A DNA stretch of 5,179 bases from Clostridia bacterium (GCA_017502965.1 JAFVTZ010000189.1:1-5179), one strand, 5' to 3'. Shown: positions 1-5,179, numbered from the stretch's first letter. The notes: a model not told the origin generated them from the letters alone. Numbers and translations are program-made.

Positions 1-2
1 CA

Positions 3-188
3 GATTACTGCATTTTCAGTTTTGAAAACGGATTTTTCCGACAGATTGCAGAAATTAAACTCGGCGGAGTTTATGAGCAGGTGAGAGGTCTTTATATAAA
101 TCAGGAATTTTATGTTATTACAAATGAAAACGTAACTGTATATGACCTTGAAACATTTACCGAAATTGCAAAACTTAAAATAAAGTAA
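3..188 (+). CDS. C-terminal fragment of a probable secreted beta-propeller-domain protein (5' end outside window)
   Basis: Only the last 61 codons are present, in one open frame that ends in TAA at 186-188. The fragment is rich in aromatic and beta-branched residues. It reads as short alternating strands with the pattern YEQVRGLYINQEFYVIT, then VTVYDLETF, ending in a basic LKIK. This blade-like rhythm (a strand ending in a 'functional value', then 'V-x-V-Y-D-L-E-T') resembles the last blade of the Firmicutes family of secreted proteins with a C-terminal beta-propeller domain. That assignment rests on pattern recognition of a short piece, so another propeller or WD-like family is possible. No signal peptide or upstream domain can be seen because the gene begins outside the window. 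It converges with prfC. The only hairpin between them has its T tract on the other strand, so the hairpin probably terminates this gene less efficiently. Confidence 0.6.
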   Translation, partial: DYCIFSFENGFFRQIAEIKLGGVYEQVRGLYINQEFYVITNENVTVYDLETFTEIAKLKIK

Positions 189-223
189 AAAAATTACGGG
201 TGACCTTTGGCGGTCGCCCGTAA
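187..223 (-). terminator. Rho-independent terminator of prfC
   Basis: A 12-bp stem pairs 194-205 with 212-223 (one G-U pair, arms TTACGGGTGACC and GGTCGCCCGTAA) around a 6-nt loop. Read on the minus strand, it begins 10 nt after the prfC stop codon and is followed at once by seven Ts (complement of 187-193). On the plus strand the hairpin is followed only by AAAATATATAA, so it is a canonical terminator leftward and a weak one for the converging propeller gene. Confidence 0.88.
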
Positions 224-233
224 AATATATAAT

Positions 234-1826
234 TTAGTTTTTGCTGAAATCTTCGAGCATTAAACCTTCGTTTCTTTCAAGCGCCCAGTTTATATTCCAT
301 TCGCTTGTGAAAATCAGCAGGTTGTTGCCCTTGAAATCCTGAACCCACTTTGTATCTGAAGTGAGGTTCAGTTTTTTTATGTCAATATCCTTGTTCAGAA
401 CCCAGCGTATAAACTGATATGGCAGGTCGTTGCGGATTATATCAACATTGTACTCATTTTTAAGTCGGTGTTCAAGAACTTCGAACTGAAGCACACCGAC
501 AACTCCCACAATAACCCTTTCCATACCTGTGTTAGGCTCGTGGAAAATCTGGATAGCACCTTCCTGTGCTATCTGCTCAACGCCTTTAACAAACTGCTTT
601 CTCTTAAGGCTGTCCTTCTGCTCTATAAGGGAGAAATGCTCAGGCGCAAAGGTGGGAATACCCTCATATTTAACCTTTTTCTTCTGTGAACAAACAGTAT
701 CACCAATGGAATAGATACCTGGGTCGAAAACACCGATAATGTCTCCTGCATAGGCTTCGTTTATAACCTGTCTTTCCTCTGCCATCATCTGCTGAGGCTG
801 AGCAAGGCGCACAGGCTTTCCTGCCTGAACATGGAAATAATCAGCACCTCGCTCGAATTTTCCCGAGCATATACGGAAAAAGGTTATTCTGTCACGGTGC
901 TGTTTATTCATATTAGCCTGAATTTTAAACGCAAATGCCGAGAAATTTTCGTCAAACGGACTTATCTCTTCGCCCTCTGAAATACGGGGGAGCGGAGAAG
1001 TGGTCATTTTAAGGAAATTCTCCAAAAACGGCTCTATACCGAAATTGGTGAGCGCCGAGCCGAAGAAAACGGGGGATAACTCTCCGCATCTTACTTTTTC
1101 AAGGTCGAACTCAAAACTTGCTCCGTCAAGCAGTTCTATCTGGTCAACAAGTTCTGCTCTCTGATAAGGACCTATCAGTTCATCAAGTTTTTCTATATCG
1201 GTTATATCGCATTCTATGGGTTTAATCTTGTCCTGTCCGCGGTGGAACTCGCTGAAAGTGAGAATTTCGCGTTTGTCGCGGTCAAAAACTCCCTTGAAAT
1301 CCACTCCGCAGCCGATGGGCCAGTTTACAGGATATGTGCCTATGCCGAATTCTTTTTCGAGTTGGTCTAAAAGTTCGAACGGGTCGCGGGCTTCACGGTC
1401 TAACTTGTTTATAAATGTGAAAATCGGAATGTGTCTGCGGGCAACAACTTTAAAGAGTTTTCTGGTTTGCGCCTCAATACCTTTTGCCGCATCTATAACC
1501 ATTACAACGCTGTCTGCCGCCATAAGGGTACGGTAAGTGTCCTCAGAGAAGTCCTGATGTCCCGGAGTGTCAAGAATATTTATGCAGTACCCCTCATATT
1601 CAAACTGCATAACCGAAGATGTAATGGAAATTCCTCTCTGCTTTTCAAGGTCCATCCAGTCACTCACAGCGTGTTTTGCGGTGGCTTTTCCTTTAACCGA
1701 GCCTGCGGTCTGAATAGCGCCGCCGTATAAAAGGAATTTTTCGGTAAGTGTGGTTTTACCTGCGTCAGGATGCGAAATTATCGCAAAAGTGCGCCGTCTT
1801 TCAATTTCGTGCTTTAAATCTGCCAC
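234..1826 (-). CDS. prfC: Peptide chain release factor 3 (RF3), translational GTPase
   Basis: RF3 is a cytoplasmic GTPase that drives release factors 1 and 2 off the ribosome after peptide release. The 530-residue length is the usual one. All GTPase motifs are visible: the P-loop SHPDAGKTT at residues 18-26, G2 RGISIT at 64-69, G3 DTPGH at 86-90, G4 NKLD at 140-143 and G5 GSAL at 256-259. The RF3 signature SDWMDLEKQRGISITSS (55-71) separates it from EF-G and other family members. An EF-Tu-like domain 2 follows from about residue 290, then the RF3-specific C-terminal domain with GVVGVLQFEVLEHRL (441-455). The start is GTG at 1824-1826, chosen because AAAGGGG (1835-1841) lies 8 nt upstream and the protein then begins MADLKHEIERRRTFAIISH as expected. 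It lies 45 nt downstream of the phosphopantetheinyl transferase gene and probably also has its own promoter. No defect was seen. Confidence 0.97.
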   Translation of the reverse strand: MADLKHEIERRRTFAIISHPDAGKTTLTEKFLLYGGAIQTAGSVKGKATAKHAVSDWMDLEKQRGISITSSVMQFEYEGYCINILDTPGHQDFSEDTYRTLMAADSVVMVIDAAKGIEAQTRKLFKVVARRHIPIFTFINKLDREARDPFELLDQLEKEFGIGTYPVNWPIGCGVDFKGVFDRDKREILTFSEFHRGQDKIKPIECDITDIEKLDELIGPYQRAELVDQIELLDGASFEFDLEKVRCGELSPVFFGSALTNFGIEPFLENFLKMTTSPLPRISEGEEISPFDENFSAFAFKIQANMNKQHRDRITFFRICSGKFERGADYFHVQAGKPVRLAQPQQMMAEERQVINEAYAGDIIGVFDPGIYSIGDTVCSQKKKVKYEGIPTFAPEHFSLIEQKDSLKRKQFVKGVEQIAQEGAIQIFHEPNTGMERVIVGVVGVLQFEVLEHRLKNEYNVDIIRNDLPYQFIRWVLNKDIDIKKLNLTSDTKWVQDFKGNNLLIFTSEWNINWALERNEGLMLEDFSKN

Positions 1827-1865
1827 GAATAATACCCCTTTGTTTTAAAAATTTACAACCTATTT

Positions 1866-1894
1866 ATTATATCATAAATCGAATATAGTTTCAA
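1866..1894 (-). promoter_or_regulatory. Probable sigma-A promoter for prfC
   Basis: On the minus strand, TTGAAA (1889-1894) and TATAAT (1866-1871) are separated by 17 bp. The -10 box is preceded by TGA, giving the extended form TGnTATAAT. The -35 lies inside the last codons of the transferase gene. Transcription would start near 1859, about 33 nt before the GTG of prfC, leaving room for its ribosome binding site. The match to consensus is strong, but activity is inferred. Confidence 0.65.
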
Positions 1895-2411
1895 GATTTT
1901 CGGTATTAAAATCTATAAATTCGTTTTTTTCTGTGCAAACCGAGATTACATAACTGTCTTTCAAAAATGTCGTTATATGTTCTGTCTTTGCAGTTTTAAT
2001 ATCTTTGAGTTTAAGCCCTGATTTTTTAATTATGGCTTCCTTTTTTGTCCAGATTTCAAAAAAACGGTGGCGGGAAAGGGAGACATCGGAGTTTATATAC
2101 TCCTGTTCTTCCTCTGTGAAAAATCTGTCTGCAACCTTTAAATTTACATTTCGGATTTTTTCAATGTCAACTCCAACAGGCTCTTTTGAAAAAGCAACCG
2201 CAACCGCATTTTCTGTGTGAGAAATACTGAAGTGAAAATCAGGCTGTTTTATTATATAAGGCTTTCCGTTTTCGGTTTTTAAAATGTCATAATCGCAGAG
2301 TTTTTCGCCGTATGTTTTATAAAACACATTCTTTATAACGGTTTTGCTGAGATTTGACAAATACTGTCGGTCGGTAGTTTTTTCTGATCTGTAAAAATAA
2401 ACAGTTGCCAT
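1872..2411 (-). CDS. Sfp-type 4'-phosphopantetheinyl transferase
   Basis: This family moves the 4'-phosphopantetheine arm of coenzyme A onto a conserved serine of acyl, peptidyl or aryl carrier proteins. The order of motifs is diagnostic: NGKP (48-51), FSISHT (61-66), GVDIEKIR (80-87), FFTEEEQEYI (97-106) and WTKKEAIIK (121-129). D82, E84 and E125 correspond to the metal ligands of Sfp, and K129 to its CoA-binding lysine, so the active site looks intact. At 179 residues it is shorter than Sfp (about 224), mainly at the ends, but longer than AcpS (about 120). Start ATG 2409-2411 has AAGGGGTG (2417-2424) just upstream. No carrier protein or synthase is in view, so its substrate (fatty-acid ACP or a secondary-metabolite carrier) cannot be named. 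It precedes prfC on the same strand with no terminator between, and is divergent from rsmD-coaD. Confidence 0.9.
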   Translation of the reverse strand: MATVYFYRSEKTTDRQYLSNLSKTVIKNVFYKTYGEKLCDYDILKTENGKPYIIKQPDFHFSISHTENAVAVAFSKEPVGVDIEKIRNVNLKVADRFFTEEEQEYINSDVSLSRHRFFEIWTKKEAIIKKSGLKLKDIKTAKTEHITTFLKDSYVISVCTEKNEFIDFNTENLETIFDL

Positions 2412-2435
2412 TTTTTCACCCCTTGTTGCAGATAT

Positions 2436-2463
2436 ATTATATACTATATATTAAATATTTCAA
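2436..2463 (-). promoter_or_regulatory. Probable sigma-A promoter for the phosphopantetheinyl transferase (and prfC) transcript
   Basis: On the minus strand, TTGAAA (2458-2463) and TATAAT (2436-2441) are spaced by 16 bp. Transcription would begin near 2429, leaving a leader of under 20 nt that contains the AAGGGGTG ribosome binding site. The surrounding DNA is very AT-rich, so chance matches are easier here. Position and orientation fit well. Confidence 0.55.
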
Positions 2464-2472
2464 AGAAAAATA

Positions 2473-2492
2473 TGGTTTTTTTCAAAAAACTA
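2473..2492. promoter_or_regulatory. AT-rich palindrome between divergent promoters (possible UP element or operator)
   Basis: GTTTTTT (2475-2481) and AAAAAAC (2484-2490) form a perfect 7-bp inverted repeat around TC. The pairing can be extended by two more base pairs after one mismatch. It sits between the -35 boxes of the two divergent promoters. An A/T tract there could act as an UP element for RNA polymerase alpha subunits, bend the DNA, or bind a regulator. It is not placed or followed as a terminator for either gene. Confidence 0.35.
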
Positions 2493-2522
2493 TTGACAAA
2501 GCATACCGTTAAGTGGGATAAT
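2493..2522 (+). promoter_or_regulatory. Probable sigma-A promoter of the rsmD-coaD operon
   Basis: A perfect -35 TTGACA (2493-2498) is followed after 18 bp by GATAAT (2517-2522), one mismatch from consensus. Transcription would start near 2529, giving a leader of about 46 nt before rsmD. A TATAAT at 2528-2533 is too far from the -35 (29 bp) to be its partner. Confidence 0.75.
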
Positions 2523-2574
2523 ACTGATATAATTATATTCGATAATTATGCCAAGAAATAATATGGTGATGTAA

Positions 2575-3120
2575 ATGCGAGTTATAACCGGTACTGCAAG
2601 AGGCAAAAGACTGCTCACTCCTGACGGCAGAGATGTCCGCCCGACACCTGATAAGGTGAAAGAAGGTCTTTTCAGTGCTATACAGTTTGATATAGAGGGC
2701 AGGCGTGTGCTTGATTTGTTTGCAGGCTCGGGTCAACTTAGTGTTGAGGCTTTAAGCCGAGGCGCAGAAAGTGCAGTGTTAGTTGATTCTTCTGCCACTT
2801 CTGTAAAGGTGGCTAAAGCCAATATTGAAAATTGCGGTTTTGCAGGAAAAGCAAGGATAATCCAGTCGGACTATGCGGCTTTCTGTGCTATGAGTCGGGA
2901 TGTTTTTGATATTGTATTTTTAGACCCCCCTTATGCTGACGGTTTGCTGTTACCTGCTCTTAAAGCGGTGTTACCTTTACTCAGCGATTATGCAACGGTT
3001 ATTTGCGAGCATCCGCCTGAGGTGGAACTGCCTGAAAGTATTGCAGGGCTTTCGGTTTACCGCACCTACCGTTACGGCAAAGTATGGCTTACGGTTTACA
3101 GGAAAGGGGTAGCAGAATGA
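2575..3120 (+). CDS. rsmD: 16S rRNA (guanine(966)-N(2))-methyltransferase
   Basis: RsmD uses S-adenosylmethionine to methylate N2 of G966 in 16S rRNA (E. coli numbering) during small-subunit assembly. The 181-residue protein opens with the family signature MRVITGTARGKRL, then RPTPDKVKEGLFSAI (22-36). The SAM-binding motif I, VLDLFAGSGQLSVEAL, is at 45-60 and the catalytic DPPY motif at 117-120. The length is normal. Motif I has GQLS where GALG/GSLG is commoner, a mild variation. ATG 2575-2577 is chosen because it gives the family's exact N-terminus. The ribosome binding site is modest, GGTGAT (2565-2570), which matches the downstream part of the anti-SD pairing region. Its stop overlaps the coaD start (ATGA at 3117-3120), so the two are probably translationally coupled. 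The rsmD-coaD pair is a common arrangement in Firmicutes. Confidence 0.95.
   Translation: MRVITGTARGKRLLTPDGRDVRPTPDKVKEGLFSAIQFDIEGRRVLDLFAGSGQLSVEALSRGAESAVLVDSSATSVKVAKANIENCGFAGKARIIQSDYAAFCAMSRDVFDIVFLDPPYADGLLLPALKAVLPLLSDYATVICEHPPEVELPESIAGLSVYRTYRYGKVWLTVYRKGVAE
3101..3109 (+). promoter_or_regulatory. Ribosome binding site that fixes the coaD start
   Basis: GGAAAGGGG lies 7 nt before ATG 3117-3119. An in-frame ATG at 3084 lies upstream of this site, inside rsmD. It would add 11 residues absent from the family, so 3117 is the better start. Confidence 0.8.
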
Positions 3121-3605
3121 ACGGCGGTATAATTGCAATCTGCCCCGGTAGTTTTGACCCTGTGACCTACGGGCATCTCGATATAATAACAAGGGCATCC
3201 AAAATGTTCAGTCAGGTTATTGTTCTTGTTGCGGGAAATATTTCAAAAAACTGCTCTTTTACACCTGAGGAAAGGGTAGAAATGATAAAAAAATGTATAC
3301 CCGACCTTGAAAATGTGACAGTTGAACATTATGACGGTCTTTTAGCGGATTACTGTGCAGAGCGCGGTGCCACCGCTATAGTTAAGGGACTAAGGGCTAT
3401 GTCTGATTTTGAGTATGAATTTCAGATGGCGCTTACAAATAAGAAGTTGAACCCAAATGTTGAAACCCTGTTTCTTACAACAGCGGCGCAGAATATGTAT
3501 CTCAGTTCCAGCATGGTAAAGCAGATAGCTTTGATGGGCGGAGATATTTCGAGTTTTGTTCCCGAAGTTATAAGGCAGGATATTATAGACAGAATACAAA
3601 AATAA
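3117..3605 (+). CDS. coaD: Phosphopantetheine adenylyltransferase (PPAT)
   Basis: CoaD transfers AMP from ATP to 4'-phosphopantetheine, giving dephospho-CoA, the penultimate step of coenzyme A synthesis. Counting from ATG 3117 the protein has 162 residues, the usual size. The nucleotidyltransferase signature GSFDPVTYGH is at 11-20, with the final histidine (H20) matching H18 of E. coli CoaD. K44 in NISK and R93 in KGLRAMSDFEYE match its substrate-binding lysine and arginine. The second nucleotide-binding motif YLSSSMVK is at 128-135. All expected residues are present. The gene overlaps rsmD by four bases and is followed 29 nt later by the coiled-coil gene, so the three are probably one transcript. 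The longer reading from 3084 is rejected on ribosome binding site and family length. Confidence 0.97.
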   Translation: MNGGIIAICPGSFDPVTYGHLDIITRASKMFSQVIVLVAGNISKNCSFTPEERVEMIKKCIPDLENVTVEHYDGLLADYCAERGATAIVKGLRAMSDFEYEFQMALTNKKLNPNVETLFLTTAAQNMYLSSSMVKQIALMGGDISSFVPEVIRQDIIDRIQK

Positions 3606-3621
3606 TACCTTAAAGGTTTAT

Positions 3622-3629
3622 GGAGGAAG
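3622..3629 (+). promoter_or_regulatory. Ribosome binding site that fixes the start of the coiled-coil gene
   Basis: GGAGGAAG, an almost ideal Shine-Dalgarno sequence, has its GGAGG core 8 nt before ATG 3635-3637. An in-frame ATG at 3620-3622 overlaps the site itself, so it is unlikely to be the start. Confidence 0.8.
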
Positions 3630-3634
3630 AAAAA

Positions 3635-4093
3635 ATGACACTTGAAGAATTACTAGAGCAGTTTGATGAGGTGCTTGACAGCGGCGTTAAATTACCCGGT
3701 AAGAAAACAGTTTTAGACGTTGAAAAGTTAAGAGCAGTTGTAGACGATATCCGTCTCAACATTCCTACTGAAATTAAGCAGGCTAAAGGCATTGTTGCAG
3801 ACCGCGCTGATATTATCACAAATGCAAAGCGTGAGGCTGACGGTATTATCAGAAATGCCGAGGAGCGTGCAAAGGCTATTGTGGCTCAGGAAGAAATCGT
3901 TAAACTTTCTCAGGCTAAGGCTGCTGAGATTATTGCCAATGCTCAGGCTAAGAGCCGTGAGATGAGAAAAGCTGCTCAGGATTTTGTTGACGATATTATG
4001 CGTCGCGCAGATGAGGGTCTTACCGCTAATCTCGGCGAAGTCCGTAAGACAAGAGCTTCTTTAAAACAGCAGATTCCTGCTGCTAAGGACTAA
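3635..4093 (+). CDS. Coiled-coil protein resembling ATPase stalk subunits (F0 b / V-type G-H like), function unknown
   Basis: The 152-residue protein has no signal peptide, membrane segment or catalytic motif. Residues 1-45 form an acidic, probably helical head with a conserved-looking LDVEKLRAVVDDIRLNIP (27-44). Residues about 45-125 are a long charged, alanine-rich helix. It contains successive 11-residue units, IITNAKREADG (60-70), IIRNAEERAKA (71-81) and IVAQEEIVKLS (82-92), then IIANAQAKSRE (99-109). Such hendecads are typical of the peripheral stalk b subunit of F-type ATP synthase and related V-type stalk proteins. A true b subunit has an N-terminal membrane helix and sits in an atp operon; this has neither. 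Similar genes are often labelled as ATPase subunits, but that role is not supported here. GCT and CGT codons are frequent, hinting at good expression. It is the last gene before a strong terminator, so it is probably co-transcribed with coaD. DivIVA-like scaffolding is an alternative role. Confidence 0.85.
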   Translation: MTLEELLEQFDEVLDSGVKLPGKKTVLDVEKLRAVVDDIRLNIPTEIKQAKGIVADRADIITNAKREADGIIRNAEERAKAIVAQEEIVKLSQAKAAEIIANAQAKSREMRKAAQDFVDDIMRRADEGLTANLGEVRKTRASLKQQIPAAKD

Positions 4094-4118
4094 TCAATAC
4101 AAAGCAATTTATTATGCT

Positions 4119-4159
4119 AAAAAGCCCCTCGACCTTATGATGAGGTGCGAGGGGTTTTT
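4119..4159 (+). terminator. Strong rho-independent terminator after the rsmD-coaD-coiled-coil unit
   Basis: The core stem CCCCTCG (4125-4131) pairs with CGAGGGG (4148-4154). It continues inward as ACCT (4132-4135) with AGGT (4143-4146) after a bulged G, around a 7-nt loop. It continues outward as an A run (4119-4123) opposite TTTTT (4155-4159). The A run also gives a T tract on the minus strand, so it could work both ways, although no leftward gene is nearby. It starts 25 nt after the coiled-coil gene and ends 29 nt before ileS. Confidence 0.9.
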
Positions 4160-4188
4160 GGTTTTGGTTTGAAAGGAGAACCATAAAA

Positions 4189-4560
4189 GTGTATAACAGC
4201 ATTTCACCGAATGTAAACTTTGTTGAAGAAGAAAAGAAAATAGAAAAATTCTGGGAAGAGAAAAAAATATTTGAAAAGAGTATTGAATCGCGCGCTAAGG
4301 GCGAGCCCTATGTTTTTTATGACGGCCCTCCCACAGCAAACGGAAAACCTCATATCGGCCATGTACTTACCCGTGTTATAAAAGATATGATTCCCCGTTA
4401 CAGAACAATGAAAGGCTGTATGGTTCCCAGAAAAGCAGGTTGGGATACCCATGGGCTTCCTGTTGAACTTGAGGTTGAAAAACTCTTAGGTCTTGACGGA
4501 AAAGAGCAGATAGAAGAATACGGTCTTGAGCCTTTCATAAAGAAATGTAAGAGAGCGTAG
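4189..4560 (+). CDS. ileS: Isoleucyl-tRNA synthetase, N-terminal part before a frameshift
   Basis: IleRS charges tRNA-Ile with isoleucine and is essential. This frame gives 123 residues and then stops at TAG 4558-4560. They are the start of the Rossmann catalytic domain. Visible are FWEEKKIFEKS (21-31), FYDGPPTANGKPHIGH (43-58) with the class I HIGH motif at 55-58, and GWDTHGLPVE (84-93). The start is GTG 4189-4191, with AAAGGAG (4172-4178) 10 nt upstream. The last family-like residues are PFIKKCK. After that the frame yields RA and stops, while the expected sequence continues in another frame from 4551. A full enzyme has over 1000 residues, so this fragment alone cannot work. No T-box leader is present and no convincing promoter was seen in the 95 bp before it. 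The break may be a sequencing or assembly fault rather than real. Confidence 0.93.
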   Translation: MYNSISPNVNFVEEEKKIEKFWEEKKIFEKSIESRAKGEPYVFYDGPPTANGKPHIGHVLTRVIKDMIPRYRTMKGCMVPRKAGWDTHGLPVELEVEKLLGLDGKEQIEEYGLEPFIKKCKRA

Positions 4561-4571
4561 GGAAAGAGAAA
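4549..4571 (+). other. Frameshift site in ileS with anomalous flanking codons
   Basis: Reading TGT-AAG-AGA-GCG-TAG stops the gene. Adding one base to the short A run at 4549-4550 (AAA-GAG-AGC-GTA) restores K-E-S-V, as expected after KKC in this family, and joins the downstream frame. The next codons (GGG AAA GAG, 4560-4568) give G-K-E where I would expect aromatic residues around the lysine. The lost base and odd codons cluster within about 20 bp. Confidence 0.8.
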
Positions 4572-5179
4572 GGAATGTGGGAAGAATTCTCAGGAACAGT
4601 AGGATTCTGGGCAGATATGGATGACCCATATGTAACATACGATAATAACTTTATCGAGTCAGAATGGTGGGCACTTAAGAAAATTTGGGAAAAGGGACTT
4701 TTGTATAAAGGCTTTAAAATAGTTCCTTATTGTCCACGTTGCGGAACACCTCTTTCAAGCCACGAAGTTGCTCAAGGGTATAAGGATGTAAAAGATCGCT
4801 CTGCAACTGTAAAAATGGCAGTTAAGGGTCAGGAAAACACATTTTTCCTCGTATGGACAACTACACCATGGACACTTCCTTCAAACGTTGCACTTTGTGT
4901 AAATCCTGACGTTAAATATGTTAAAATAAAAACAGAAACAGCAAACTACATTTTAGCTGAGGATTTGATTTCAGCAAACATCGAAGAAGAGTATGAAGTA
5001 GTTGAAACATATATAGGCTCTGATCTTGAAATGATGGAGTATGAGCCACTTTATTCTTTCAAAGAATTAGACGCAAAAGCTTACTATGTAACTTGTGATG
5101 GCTACGTTACTACATCAGACGGTACAGGTATCGTTCATATTGCTCCTGCATTTGGTGCAGACGATGCTCTCGTTGGACG
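4551..5179 (+). CDS. ileS: Isoleucyl-tRNA synthetase, continuation after the frameshift (3' end outside window)
   Basis: This frame is open for 209 full codons from 4551 to the window edge and continues the same protein, so it is annotated from the frameshift rather than from an internal ATG (the first is 4575). It shows GTVGFWADMDDPYVTYDNNF soon after the break, then GLLYKG, the cysteine motif CPRCGTPLSSHEVAQGY and the entry to the CP1 editing domain, VWTTTPWTLPSN. Further on is GTGIVHIAPAFG, the conserved editing-site region. This motif set marks the archaeal/eukaryotic-like bacterial IleRS type (IleS2), rather than the E. coli type. The KMSKS loop and anticodon-binding domain lie beyond the window. 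Proline and threonine codon choice differs from the N-terminal part and from the genes to the left. Without the frame correction it has no good ribosome binding site of its own. Confidence 0.92.

Noticed and set aside
468..1730. Several plus-strand ORFs of 61-106 codons opposite prfC
   Set aside because: They are antisense shadows of a well-supported GTPase gene, low in recognisable motifs and without suitable ribosome binding sites.
2548..2574. An eight-codon ORF (ATG to TAA) that ends directly before the rsmD start, in the same frame
   Set aside because: It has no Shine-Dalgarno sequence, no regulatory residue pattern and lies in AT-rich DNA where short ORFs arise by chance. A leader peptide cannot be supported.
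3084..3116. Longer coaD start adding 11 residues
   Set aside because: The extra residues lie inside rsmD, do not belong to the family, and the strong ribosome binding site at 3101-3109 points to 3117.
3556..3586. Possible internal promoter (TTGTTC with TATTAT) at the end of coaD
   Set aside because: The spacer is 19 bp and both boxes are weak. In this base composition it is not distinguishable from chance.
3620..3634. Upstream in-frame ATG for the coiled-coil gene
   Set aside because: It overlaps the GGAGG site that serves ATG 3635 and has no ribosome binding site of its own.
2533..4452. Minus-strand ORFs of 67-82 codons opposite rsmD, coaD, the coiled-coil gene and ileS
   Set aside because: Each lies antisense to a gene with clear family motifs and shows no protein features of its own.
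4549..4562. Programmed ribosomal frameshifting in ileS
   Set aside because: No convincing slippery site or downstream stimulatory structure is visible, IleRS is not known to use it, and neighbouring codons also look wrong, which favours an error or decay.

Overview
The window looks like chromosomal housekeeping DNA from a low-GC Firmicute, most likely an uncultured gut-type member of the Clostridia. The basis is AT-rich intergenic DNA, strong AGGAGG/AAGGGG-type ribosome binding sites, the rsmD-coaD gene pair, and an IleRS of the type with a CPRCG zinc-type motif. The species assignment is inference. No mobile element, CRISPR array, tRNA or rRNA was seen, and no gap between genes exceeds 300 bases.

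Layout. Positions 1-188 hold the last 61 codons of a rightward gene, probably a secreted C-terminal beta-propeller protein. It converges on a leftward pair: a Sfp-type 4'-phosphopantetheinyl transferase (2411 to 1872) followed by prfC, peptide chain release factor 3 (1826 to 234). prfC ends in a hairpin terminator with a T tract at 187-223. It also appears to have its own promoter (1866-1894) overlapping the end of the transferase gene. A 163-bp divergent region (2412-2574) carries back-to-back sigma-A-like promoters. The rightward one drives rsmD (16S rRNA G966 methyltransferase), coaD (phosphopantetheine adenylyltransferase, ATGA overlap with rsmD) and a 152-residue coiled-coil protein resembling ATPase stalk subunits. 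A strong terminator (4119-4159) closes this unit. ileS starts 29 nt further on and runs off the right edge.

How they fit together. rsmD, prfC and ileS serve the ribosome and translation. coaD makes dephospho-CoA, and the divergent transferase uses CoA to load phosphopantetheine onto carrier proteins, so maker and user of the cofactor flank one regulatory region.

The most notable point is that ileS is broken by a one-base frameshift at about 4549-4551. Synonymous codon choice changes on either side: CCC and ACC vanish and CCA appears. The codons next to the break also look wrong for the family. Together these suggest either an assembly or sequencing fault, possibly a chimeric join, or a recombined or decaying gene. 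Otherwise the region is ordinary; I did not find a new biological system.
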